64,000 bases of DNA, taken from the NCBI RefSeq assembly GCF_001426405.1, contig NZ_LMEP01000012.1:1192707-1256706 (forward strand). The letters are read 5' to 3'. The stretch is from Streptomyces sp. Root1304 (GTDB lineage: Bacteria > Actinomycetota > Actinomycetes > Streptomycetales > Streptomycetaceae). This document shows positions 16,753-24,657 of the stretch, in pieces. The notes beneath the pieces were generated by a model. That model had not been told where the DNA came from and searched no databases. It saw only the letters and a program-made list of their open reading frames with translations. The number at the start of each line of letters is the position of its first letter. Positions within the stretch are counted from its first letter, which is position 1. The position numbers and the translations under genes are program-made.

Positions 16753-17466
16753 ATGAACGCCGTCGCGCACCCCGACGCCCGCCCCGACCTGTACCGCCCC
16801 GGAGTCGGCGCCGTCCTGGCCAGTACCTGGCGGGTCGGCACCCCCGAGCGCCAGCGCGCCGCCGTCGAGGCGATCCGCACGGCCTGGGAGAGCCGGGAAT
16901 GGCCGGACCTGGGGCTGCTCGCGTACACCGTCTACATCGGTACGGACGGGGACACGCTGATGCACTACTCGCAGTGGACCGGCGAGCAGGCGTACGAGGA
17001 CTTCGTCCGGACCTACCGCGACGACCGGAACGCCGAGATCGACGCGGCCGTCCCCGGCATCGAGCGGGTGGTGCTCCACCGCTACGCCCCGCCGTCCCGC
17101 TCCGCCGTGCTCAGCGAGGAGGGCGCCGGGGCGCTGCCGGGGGCCGTCGCGGTCGTCGAGGTCGACTTCGACGGACCGGACGCCGGGCGGCAGGAGGCCT
17201 GGGTGGAGGCCGTGTTCACGGCCATGGCCGACGACGAGGGGAAGCGGCCGGCGCGCGGCGGGATCGGCGCGCACTTCCATCTCTCCACCGACGGCACCCG
17301 GGTCCTGAACCTCGCCGAGTGGGAGAGCGAGCAGGCCCACATCGAGTGGCAGGCCGAGTACGACCCGCTGAGCGAGGCGTGGACGCGGGTGCTGCGTCAC
17401 CCCGGGCTCGTCGGCAGCCGGGTGCGGCGGTACACGCCCGCGCTCAGCCTGAGCGCGGGCGTGTGA
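16753..17466 (+). CDS. Antibiotic biosynthesis monooxygenase-type protein (SoxR target)
   Basis: A 237-residue cytoplasmic protein made of two ferredoxin-like ABM domains (about residues 20-105 and 120-215), each with a conserved tryptophan sheet strand: YTVYIGTDGDTLMHYSQWTGEQAYEDF in the first, and FHLSTDGTRVLNLAEWESEQAHIEW in the second. ABM proteins oxidise quinone-like aromatics without cofactors, or bind them. The start is the ATG at 16753, with AGGAG 7-11 bases upstream. The SoxR box in front of it and the family match to the known SoxR-controlled monooxygenase of S. coelicolor point to a role in modifying or removing redox-active metabolites. Confidence 0.87.
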   Translation: MNAVAHPDARPDLYRPGVGAVLASTWRVGTPERQRAAVEAIRTAWESREWPDLGLLAYTVYIGTDGDTLMHYSQWTGEQAYEDFVRTYRDDRNAEIDAAVPGIERVVLHRYAPPSRSAVLSEEGAGALPGAVAVVEVDFDGPDAGRQEAWVEAVFTAMADDEGKRPARGGIGAHFHLSTDGTRVLNLAEWESEQAHIEWQAEYDPLSEAWTRVLRHPGLVGSRVRRYTPALSLSAGV

Positions 17467-17487
17467 CCGGACGTCCGGCCGGGGGAA

Positions 17488-19326
17488 CTACGGGCGGAAG
17501 CGCAGGACCTGCGGGTCGTGGTCGCTGTCCTGGTCGGCGAACTCCGCGTTGATGTGCACGCTGTCGTACTCGAAGTGGTGCACGCCCGGGCTGGTCAGGA
17601 TCTGGTCGAGGACCTGGCTGTTGCCCTGGTAGACGTACGAGTAGCGCTCGCTGCGCGGCAGCGACGTCACGGCCGGGTACAGCGCGCCGCCGTCGGTCAG
17701 CGCCTGCGTGGTGCCGGAGAACTCGAAGTCGTTGATGTCACCGACGACGAGGACGTCGGCCTGCTTCTCGACCGCGACGATGTCCTTCACGAAGGCGTTG
17801 ACCGCCTGCGCCTGCTGCAGGCGCTTCGCCTCGGAGGAACGGTTCGGCGGCTGGTGGTGCGAGACGATGGACTCGTCGCCGCCCTTCGAGCCGAAGTGGT
17901 TGGCGATCACGAAGACCGTACGGCCGCGGAAGACGAACTCGCCCGCGAGCGGCTTGCGGCTGCTCTCCCAGGCGGTGTTCGCCGGGTCGATCCGGCCGGG
18001 GGAGAGGGTCAGGGCGGCGCGGCCCTTCGTGCCCGTCACGGCGGTGGCGGTGGTCGCGTCGCCGCCCGCGCGGTCCGTGAAGGAGACCCGCTCGGGGTTG
18101 AAGAGGAAGACCTGACGGATATTGCCGCCGGGCTCGCCGCCGTCCTTGTTGTTCTCCGGGTCGACCGAGCGCCACTCGTACGCCGGGCCGCCGGCCGCCA
18201 CGATCGCGTCGGTGAACTTCTTCACCGTCAGGTCGGCGGCGACCGTGCCGTCGTTCTTGGCGCCGGTGTTGTCCTGGATCTCCTCCAGGGCGAGGATGTC
18301 GGGCGAGGCGAGGTTCGCGACGACCGCCTTCGCGAGCGCGTCGAACTTCTCCTGCGGGTCGCTCGGGTCGAGGTTCTCCACGTTGTACGTGGCCACGGCC
18401 AGCTCGTTCTTGTGCTGCTTGTCCGTGGTCTCGCGCTCCAGGCCCGCGTCGACGACCGTGCCCAGGGTGCGGGCCGTCAGCGTGTAGCCGCCGAACTGGT
18501 TGAAGTCGAGCGGCCCCTCGGTGGTGCCGGTCAGCCGGTCGCCGACGTTCGCCTTGGGGAAGGGCTGCTGGGCGAGCGGGGTCAGCGACTGGATCTGGAG
18601 CCGGCCCGTGTTCTGCGACTCGTACGAGCCGTAGACCGTGCCGCCGCGCAGGTTGCGGTTCTCCCAGGGCTTCACCGTCACCCACAGCTCCGCGTACGCG
18701 TCGGTGGCGCCGACGATCCGCGAGGAGTCGACGCGGACGTTCGTGCCCTCCAGGGACTCGTAGTAGTCCAGGGCGTACGTCTCCGGGTCGAGGGTCAGGC
18801 CGTTGATCGAGCCGCCGGCGGCCGCGTCGCCCTCGGGGGCGTACGCGTCGGGCACGGACCAGGCGGAGATCGTCACCGGGGCCGGGACCGGGTTGCCCTT
18901 CGAGAGCACGGTCACGACCGGCTTCGAGATCTGGGTGAGCGACTGGTTGCCCGAGTTCAGGCCGCCCGGGACGTACTCGGTGACCGTGCCGTTCAGGCTG
19001 ACCGCGTCGCCGACGGCGACCGTCGGGACCGAGCTGGTGAAGACGAAGACGCCCTCGCTGGTCGCCGGGTTCGCGTCCGCCTCGGGGTCCTGGATCCAGA
19101 AGCCGCGCGAGCCGTACGTGCGGACGCCGGTGACGATGCCCGTGACGCCCGTGACCTGCTTGCCGACGAGCGGGGAGACGCGGGTCGTGCCCTGGATGTC
19201 GTGGATCCGCGTGCCGGTGGCGGTGTCCTCGGCGGCGGCGTTCGCCGCACCGGCCAGCAGGCCGGCGGCGAGGGCGGCGGCGACCACGGCGGAAACGGCG
19301 GCGGATCTCGGTATGGAGGAAGGCAT
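17488..19326 (-). CDS. Secreted endonuclease/exonuclease/phosphatase family nuclease (ExeM/NucH-like)
   Basis: A 612-residue extracellular nuclease. A signal peptide (residues 1-32, ending GAANAAAED) is followed by an OB-fold-like N-terminal domain (IQGTTRVSPLVGKQVTGVTGIVTGV, about 45-320), then the DNase I-like catalytic domain. Metal and catalytic motifs are present: VATYNVENLDP, ILALEEIQDN, VIANHFGSKGGD, VVGDINDFEFSGT and the terminal SDHDPQVLRF. The arrangement is that of ExeM/NucH nucleases that degrade extracellular DNA. It converges on the monooxygenase gene with 21 bases between stops. A TTGACA hexamer at 19402-19407 (minus strand) may be its -35; a matching -10 is poor. Confidence 0.9.
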   Translation of the reverse strand: MPSSIPRSAAVSAVVAAALAAGLLAGAANAAAEDTATGTRIHDIQGTTRVSPLVGKQVTGVTGIVTGVRTYGSRGFWIQDPEADANPATSEGVFVFTSSVPTVAVGDAVSLNGTVTEYVPGGLNSGNQSLTQISKPVVTVLSKGNPVPAPVTISAWSVPDAYAPEGDAAAGGSINGLTLDPETYALDYYESLEGTNVRVDSSRIVGATDAYAELWVTVKPWENRNLRGGTVYGSYESQNTGRLQIQSLTPLAQQPFPKANVGDRLTGTTEGPLDFNQFGGYTLTARTLGTVVDAGLERETTDKQHKNELAVATYNVENLDPSDPQEKFDALAKAVVANLASPDILALEEIQDNTGAKNDGTVAADLTVKKFTDAIVAAGGPAYEWRSVDPENNKDGGEPGGNIRQVFLFNPERVSFTDRAGGDATTATAVTGTKGRAALTLSPGRIDPANTAWESSRKPLAGEFVFRGRTVFVIANHFGSKGGDESIVSHHQPPNRSSEAKRLQQAQAVNAFVKDIVAVEKQADVLVVGDINDFEFSGTTQALTDGGALYPAVTSLPRSERYSYVYQGNSQVLDQILTSPGVHHFEYDSVHINAEFADQDSDHDPQVLRFRP

Positions 19327-19548
19327 CAGGGGACTCCGAGGGTGCTTGGAGGAACGGCAGATGAATCTACGCGCGTCAATCTCTTGGCAGAGCGGTGGAC
19401 TTGTCAAGAGTCGACGGGTGTACGAAGGCTGACGGACGCGTGAACCGGCGGACGTCCTCCCGGATGCGTCTAGGCTGAGAGCCGCGCTTCGAGCCCTTCG
19501 CCGAGCCCCTCACCCTTCACCCACGCACGCGTCGAGGAGACCCCCCAG

Positions 19549-21009
19549 ATGTCAGCGGAGCACCCCACCCTTCCCCCCGTTCGGCTGCGTGCGGACGCGG
19601 AGCTGGCGCGGGACGCCCTGGCCGCCCCCCTCCTCGCCCACGCGGTGCGGCTCGCCCGCTGGGCCGGACCCGACACCCGGGTCGACGCGGGCGGCGAACT
19701 CGTCGACGAGCAGCTCCCCGAGGCCGTCGGGGTGCTGGGCCTCACCGACGACGAGGACGGCGAGCTGTGGGCGGGCGACGCCTGGCGGCTCGCCGTCGAC
19801 ACCGGCCTGGTCGACGTCCAGGACGGCACGGAGGGCACCGGGGACGAGGACGGCACCCCGGGGCGGGCCGCGCCCGGCGAGAACCTCGCGCTCGTCACCG
19901 GCGGTTCGCCGCAGGACGTCCTCGCGCTCTGGCTGGACGGCTTCGACGCGGTCTTCGGCGACGCCGTCGCCCCCGTCATCGACGACATCGACGCGATCGT
20001 CGGCGAGGACGGCGAGATCGACATCGAGGCGCTCGACTGGGACCCCGAGGCGGAGGCCGAGTTCCTGGAGGGCGTCCTCGGCAACCTCTACCTCCTGACC
20101 GTCAGCGACGGCGGACCCGGCGACGGTCCCGTACCGCTGCCGGCGCTCGCCGCGTCGATGGTCGTCCCCGACGACATGGGCGAACCCACCGACGACGTCC
20201 TGGAGCAGGTCTCCGACGCGATGATGCGCCTCGACGAGCAGTTCCGGCTGCTCGAACCGATCGGCCTCGTCGCCTACCAGCCCGTCGACGAGGCCCTGAT
20301 GGCCGAGGAGGGTGAGGAGCCCGCGCCGCCCGTCGACGACGAGGACGTCACCCGTTACGGCATGGTCCGGCTCACCCCCCTCGGCCTCTACGGCGTCCGG
20401 GCCCGGATGCTGGAGGCCGGCGTGGACGCGCCCGCCGTCGGCGACCTCGCGGACAAGGGCGCCGACGCCCTCCTCGACGGGATCGCCCTCTACCCGGAGG
20501 CCGCGGCCCGCGAGGAGACCGCCGGCTGGCTGGCCGGGCGCGACGCGCTCGGCGCCGCCCGGGAGCTGCTGCACGCCGCGCGCGGCACGGACGCCGGCTC
20601 GCCGCTCCGCCGCCTCCACTGCCAGCAGACCCTGTCCCTGGTCGGCCCCGAGGCGGAGCCCGCCGTACGGGAGGTCCTGGACGACGCGGAACTCGGCGGC
20701 CTGGCGCGCGTCTGGCTCGCCGAGCGGGGTGCGGCGGACGTGCCCGCGCCGCCGGAGTCGATGATCTTCTGGCTGGCGATCGACACGATCGCGGCCCAGC
20801 TCGACGCGGACGGCGACCTGGAGGAGCTCCAGGAGCTGATCGAGGGTCTGGCGGGCCGCCACGGCGGCTTCTTCGAGGCGGCCTGGCGGGTGGAGCACCC
20901 GGCGACGGGCGAGGTCCTGGAGGCGATGGGCCGTCTGCACCGGGACAAGACGGTGGCGAAGGAGGCCCGCAAGGCGGCCTTCAAGGCGCGGTCGCGGTCG
21001 GGGGGCTGA
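19549..21009 (+). CDS. Large acidic conserved hypothetical protein
   Basis: A 486-residue cytoplasmic protein with no signal peptide or membrane segment, and not assigned to a family. It is unusually acidic, with Asp/Glu clusters (LTDDEDGELWAGD, IDDIDAIVGEDGEIDIEALDWDPEAEAEF). The middle has two related phrases on plus-end helices (WRLAVDTGLVDV and RLTPLGLYGVRARM), reminiscent of winged-helix proteins of unknown role in actinomycetes. The C-terminal half (about 300-480) looks like short HEAT-type helical repeats with the conserved-looking LHRDKTVAKEARKAAFKAR tail. It stands alone, divergent from the nuclease gene. The start is the ATG at 19549. Confidence 0.8.
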   Translation: MSAEHPTLPPVRLRADAELARDALAAPLLAHAVRLARWAGPDTRVDAGGELVDEQLPEAVGVLGLTDDEDGELWAGDAWRLAVDTGLVDVQDGTEGTGDEDGTPGRAAPGENLALVTGGSPQDVLALWLDGFDAVFGDAVAPVIDDIDAIVGEDGEIDIEALDWDPEAEAEFLEGVLGNLYLLTVSDGGPGDGPVPLPALAASMVVPDDMGEPTDDVLEQVSDAMMRLDEQFRLLEPIGLVAYQPVDEALMAEEGEEPAPPVDDEDVTRYGMVRLTPLGLYGVRARMLEAGVDAPAVGDLADKGADALLDGIALYPEAAAREETAGWLAGRDALGAARELLHAARGTDAGSPLRRLHCQQTLSLVGPEAEPAVREVLDDAELGGLARVWLAERGAADVPAPPESMIFWLAIDTIAAQLDADGDLEELQELIEGLAGRHGGFFEAAWRVEHPATGEVLEAMGRLHRDKTVAKEARKAAFKARSRSGG

Positions 21010-21064
21010 CGGGCCGGGACGCAGGGGCGGCCGGGGGGCGGTCGCACGGCGGGTCCGAGTGGCC

Positions 21065-21139
21065 GGCCGTACGAGGGCGCCGGGGGTCCGGCTCTACGAG
21101 GGTGCCGGGGGTCCGGCCGTACGGCAGCGCCGAGGGCCG
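21065..21139. repeat. Three imperfect 25-bp tandem repeats
   Basis: Copies at 21065-21089, 21090-21114 and 21115-21139, each beginning GGCCGTACG or GGCTCTACG and ending CCGGGGGTCC or a variant. They lie in the 312-base gap between the acidic protein gene and the phoX-like gene. No hairpin or coding meaning is evident; they may be replication-slippage products. Confidence 0.6.
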
Positions 21140-21237
21140 GCCGGACGGCGACGCGCTGTTTCCGGTGGTCGTACGGCGGTGCCCGGCCTCCCACCGCCGT
21201 CCCGGCGTCGGCCGTTCGTCGCCTCGCGCCCCGCGGT

Positions 21238-21270
21238 GTTCCCGTGGAGTTCAGACGGCGTTCGCGGCGA
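21238..21270 (+). promoter_or_regulatory. Pho-box-like triple direct repeat upstream of the PhoX-type gene
   Basis: Three consecutive 11-base units GTTCCCGTGGA, GTTCAGACGGC and GTTCGCGGCGA, each starting GTTC, 52 bases before the ATG. Direct 11-nt repeats with GTTCA at the start are the PhoP-binding pattern in Streptomyces. The match of the downstream parts of each unit is loose. Confidence 0.6.
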
Positions 21271-21321
21271 CACGGGAGGGTGGCCCGCGAGATCCGGCCA
21301 CCACAGGGAGAACGCCACACC

Positions 21322-22770
21322 ATGCCCCTCAACCGCAGAGAGTTCACCAAGCAGTCCGCCGTCGCCGGCGCGGGGCTCGCCCTCACCGGCGTCGTGGGGG
21401 CTCTCGCCACCGCGCCCGAGGCGCTCGCCTCCGACGAGCCCGAGGCGTACGGCTCCGGGCACGACCACGGCCACGGGCACGGCCACGGACACGACCACGG
21501 CCTCGGGTACGGAGAACTCGTCCCCGACCCCGAGGGGATGCTGGCCCTGCCGGCCGGGTTCTCGTACCGCGTCGTCACCCACAGCGGTGTGACCCGCCTG
21601 GAGTCCGGCGAGTTCACGCCCTCCAACCACGACGGCACCGCCGCCTTCGCCGGCCCGCGCGGCACCACGTACCTGGTCAACAACCACGAGCTCAAGGGCA
21701 CCCGCGACAAGTGGGAGCACCCCGTCCCGCTGACCGAGGGCCTCGTCTACGACCCCGCCGCGGCCGGCGGCTGCACGGTCGTCGAGGTGCACCGCGACGG
21801 CACCGTCGCCGAGTGGGTCGGCGTCGCCGGCACCTCCACCAACTGCGCGGGCGGCCGCACCTCCTGGGGCACCTGGCTGACCGGCGAGGAGACCGAGGAC
21901 CTGGCCGGCAAGAACGGCATGACCAAGGACCACGGCTACATCTTCGAGGTCGACCCGCGCGACCGTCGCGCCAACCTCGCCCCGAAGCCCGTCAAGGCCT
22001 TCGGCCGCTACGCCCACGAGGCCGTCGTCGTCGACCCCAAGCGCGGTCACGCCTACCTCACCGAGGACGCCTCCGGCCCCAACGGGCTGCTCTTCCGCTG
22101 GGTGCCGCCGCACGGCTTCGAGCACGGCCGCGGGAAGCTCCGTACCCTCGCCGACGACGCCGGTGTGCTCCAGGCCTTCAAGTGCACCGACTCCTCCGGC
22201 GTCTTCGTGGACGACCTCTCCCGGGCGACCCGGATCGGCACCGTCTACGGCGTGGACTGGGTCGACGTCCCCGACCGCGACGGCCGCACCATCCCCGTCC
22301 GCAAGCAGTTCACCGCCGGCCAGGTCACCCGCGCCCGCAAGCTGGAGGGCATGTGGTGGGCCGACGGCGGCACCTACTTCGTCTCCTCCTACGCCCGTGA
22401 GGAGAGCCCCGGCGCCGCGCACGACGGCCAGGTCTGGTTCTACGACCCGAAGCGCCGCACGCTCACCCTCAAGGTGCTGCTCGGCGTGAACGCGAACCCG
22501 GACGCGGACGGCGCCTTCGACGGCCCCGACAACATCACCGTCTCCCCGTACGGCGGGCTCGTCATCGCCGAGGACGGCGAGGGCGTCCAACACCTCTTCG
22601 GCGCGACCGACTCGGGCCGCACCTACCCGATCGCCCGCAACGACCTGAACGACAGCGAGTTCACCGGCGTCACCTTCTCGCCCGACGGCGACACGCTGTT
22701 CGCCAACATCCAGACCCCGGGCATCATGGTCGCGATCACCGGCCCCTGGCGCCGCCAGCCCCGCCGCTGA
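21322..22770 (+). CDS. phoX: PhoX family phosphatase (DUF839), Tat-exported
   Basis: A 482-residue extracellular protein with a twin-arginine leader (MPLNRREFTKQSAVAGAG, cleavage probably after LASDE around residue 37). A histidine-rich stretch follows (GHDHGHGHGHGHDHG, about 47-61) that is unusual and may bind metal. The rest is the PhoX/DUF839 fold, with FTPSNHDGTAAF, VNNHELKGTRDKWEHP, TWGTWLTGEET-like SWGTWLTGEE and PDNITVSPYGGLVIAEDG, motifs where PhoX enzymes bind iron and calcium. PhoX hydrolyses phosphate esters outside the cell. CAGGGAGAA precedes the ATG. The Pho-box-like repeat upstream fits phosphate-starvation control. Confidence 0.87.
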   Translation: MPLNRREFTKQSAVAGAGLALTGVVGALATAPEALASDEPEAYGSGHDHGHGHGHGHDHGLGYGELVPDPEGMLALPAGFSYRVVTHSGVTRLESGEFTPSNHDGTAAFAGPRGTTYLVNNHELKGTRDKWEHPVPLTEGLVYDPAAAGGCTVVEVHRDGTVAEWVGVAGTSTNCAGGRTSWGTWLTGEETEDLAGKNGMTKDHGYIFEVDPRDRRANLAPKPVKAFGRYAHEAVVVDPKRGHAYLTEDASGPNGLLFRWVPPHGFEHGRGKLRTLADDAGVLQAFKCTDSSGVFVDDLSRATRIGTVYGVDWVDVPDRDGRTIPVRKQFTAGQVTRARKLEGMWWADGGTYFVSSYAREESPGAAHDGQVWFYDPKRRTLTLKVLLGVNANPDADGAFDGPDNITVSPYGGLVIAEDGEGVQHLFGATDSGRTYPIARNDLNDSEFTGVTFSPDGDTLFANIQTPGIMVAITGPWRRQPRR

Positions 22771-22783
22771 CCCCTGGTCGGAT

Positions 22784-22816
22784 CCATGGGCTGACATCTA
22801 ACATGTCAGCCCATGG
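22784..22816. promoter_or_regulatory. Perfect inverted repeat over the GntR start codon
   Basis: Fourteen-base arms CCATGGGCTGACAT and ATGTCAGCCCATGG, with a 5-base spacer CTAAC, perfectly symmetric. The right arm includes the ATG start of the GntR gene at 22813. This is most likely its own operator, giving autoregulation and control of the ACC deaminase gene behind it. Confidence 0.65.
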
Positions 22817-23526
22817 ACGCACTACGGCCCGTGGGCCGGACCCTGTTGCGTGACCGGGCGTACGAGGCGCTGCGCGAGGCCATCGTGCGCGGCGACCTCG
22901 CCCCCGGCGCCCCGCTCAAGGACGCCGACCTCGCCGAACGGCTCGGGCTCTCGCGCGCACCCGTGCGCGAGGCCCTGGTCCGGCTCGGCGACGAGGGGCT
23001 CGTCGAGTCCAAGCCACAGAGCTACACGCGGGTCACCCGGCCGGTCAGCCGGGTCGTCAGGGACGCCGCCTCGGTGGTGCGGGTGATGCACGAACTCGCC
23101 GCGAGGACCGGCGTCCCGCTGCTCGGGCCCGAGGGCATCCGGGCCATGCGCGAGGCCAACGAGCGCTTCGCGGCGGCCGTCCGCGCCTCCGACGTGGAGG
23201 CCGCCCTCGCCGCCGACGACGCCCTGCACCAGGTGCTCGTCGTCGCCAGCGGCAACCACGCCGCCGCCGCCACCATCGCCCGCTACACCCCCCTGATCCG
23301 CCGGGTCGAGCGGCGGCTCTTCGGCGACGCCGGAAGCTGCGGCTCGGCCGAGCTGCACACCCGGCTCATCGACGCCTGCGAGGCGGGGGACGCGGCGGAG
23401 GCGGTACGGGTCACCACGGAGATATGGGCCGCCCTCGAACAGCTCGCGGACGACGCCATCGAGGTCGCCGAGGTCACGGGCATCACCGCGGCGGACGGGC
23501 GATCCGCCGGACCCCCCGCGCCGTAG
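22813..23526 (+). CDS. GntR/FCD family regulator linked to ACC deaminase
   Basis: A 237-residue regulator. The N-terminal winged helix of the GntR type (about residues 8-75, LLRDRAYEALREAIVRGDLAPGAPLKDADLAERLGLSRAPVREALVRLGDEGLV) is followed by an all-helical FCD ligand-binding domain. The FCD metal site can be read as D (DALHQVL), H and H in the C-terminal part, the last in SAELHTRLIDAC. The start codon lies within a perfect palindrome and has no ribosome-binding site, so the mRNA may be leaderless. acdS follows after 49 bases, so the regulator probably senses a substrate such as ACC or a D-amino acid. Confidence 0.88.
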   Translation: MDALRPVGRTLLRDRAYEALREAIVRGDLAPGAPLKDADLAERLGLSRAPVREALVRLGDEGLVESKPQSYTRVTRPVSRVVRDAASVVRVMHELAARTGVPLLGPEGIRAMREANERFAAAVRASDVEAALAADDALHQVLVVASGNHAAAATIARYTPLIRRVERRLFGDAGSCGSAELHTRLIDACEAGDAAEAVRVTTEIWAALEQLADDAIEVAEVTGITAADGRSAGPPAP

Positions 23527-23575
23527 CGCGCGTCCTGGAACGCCGACCAGCAGCCGTCACTCACCGGGAGCCGCT

Positions 23576-24595
23576 TTGCCGATCACCGATTTCGACCGCT
23601 ACCCGCTCCTCTTCGGGCCCTCGCCGGTCCACCCCCTCGAACGGCTCACCCACCACCTCGGCGGCGCCACCCTGTGGGCCAAGCGCGAGGACTGCAACTC
23701 AGGTGTGGCGTACGGCGGGAACAAGACCCGCAAGCTGGAGTACCTGGTCGCGGACGCCCTCGCGCAGGGCTGCGACACCCTCGTCTCGATCGGCGGGGTC
23801 CAGTCCAACCACACCCGTCAGGTCGCCGCCGTCGCCGCCCGCGCCGGGCTCAAGTGCGTCCTGGTCCAGGAGAGCTGGGTGGACTGGCCGGACTCCGTCT
23901 ACGACAAGGTCGGCAACATCCTGATCAGCCGGCTCGCGGGCGCCGACGTGCGCCTGGTGAAGGCCGGCTTCGGCATCGGCTTCAAGGAGAGCTGGGAGCA
24001 GGCCCTGCGGGAGGTCGAGGAGAACGGCGGCAAGCCGTACGCCATCCCGGCCGGCGCCTCCGACCACCGGCTCGGCGGTCTCGGCTTCGCGAACTGGGCG
24101 TACGAGGTGGCGGAGCAGGAGCGCGAGCTCGGTGTCCTCTTCGACACGATCGTGGTCTGCTCGGTGACCGGCTCCACCCAGGCCGGCATGGTCGCGGGCT
24201 TCGCCGCGCTGGCCGAGGAGGGCGGCCCGGCCCGCCGGATCCTCGGGATCGACGCCTCCGCGAAGCCCGGCCCGACCCATGAGCAGATCACCCGGATCGC
24301 CCGTGACACCGCCGCCCTGATCGGGGTCGAGCGCCCGGTGACGGCGGCCGACGTCGAGCTGGACGAGCGCTACCACGCCGGGGTGTACGGCCTCCCGGAC
24401 GAGACGACCCTCGACGCGATGCGGCTGGCCGCCCGCACCGAGGGCATGGTCACCGACCCGGTGTACGAGGGGAAGTCGATGGCGGGTCTGGTCGACCTGG
24501 TGGACCGGGGGGAGATCGGCAGCGACTCGACCGTGCTCTACGCCCACCTCGGCGGCCAGCCCGCCCTCAACGCCTACAGCGCCCTGTTCTCGTAG
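23576..24595 (+). CDS. acdS: 1-aminocyclopropane-1-carboxylate deaminase
   Basis: PLP enzyme converting ACC, the plant ethylene precursor, to 2-oxobutyrate and ammonia. The 339-residue product begins with a TTG codon after a GGGAG site and reads MPITDFDRYPLLFGPSPVHPLERL, closely like Pseudomonas AcdS. K50 in GGNKTRKLEY is the PLP lysine. E298 in YEGKSM and L325 in YAHLGG correspond to the Glu295/Leu322 pair (Pseudomonas numbering) that separates true ACC deaminases from D-cysteine desulfhydrases. This supports an enzyme with a role in plant association. Controlled most likely by the GntR regulator upstream; followed by a strong terminator. Confidence 0.92.
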   Translation: MPITDFDRYPLLFGPSPVHPLERLTHHLGGATLWAKREDCNSGVAYGGNKTRKLEYLVADALAQGCDTLVSIGGVQSNHTRQVAAVAARAGLKCVLVQESWVDWPDSVYDKVGNILISRLAGADVRLVKAGFGIGFKESWEQALREVEENGGKPYAIPAGASDHRLGGLGFANWAYEVAEQERELGVLFDTIVVCSVTGSTQAGMVAGFAALAEEGGPARRILGIDASAKPGPTHEQITRIARDTAALIGVERPVTAADVELDERYHAGVYGLPDETTLDAMRLAARTEGMVTDPVYEGKSMAGLVDLVDRGEIGSDSTVLYAHLGGQPALNAYSALFS

Positions 24596-24603
24596 CGGGG
24601 GAG

Positions 24604-24642
24604 CGGAGCCGGCCGCCCGGAGTGCCCGGGCGGCCGGCTCCG
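24604..24642. terminator. Strong bidirectional terminator hairpin
   Basis: Perfect 17-base arms CGGAGCCGGCCGCCCGG and CCGGGCGGCCGGCTCCG around a 5-base loop, between the convergent acdS and TerD genes. Confidence 0.85.
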
Positions 24643-24657
24643 TCGTGTCCCGCCGGC

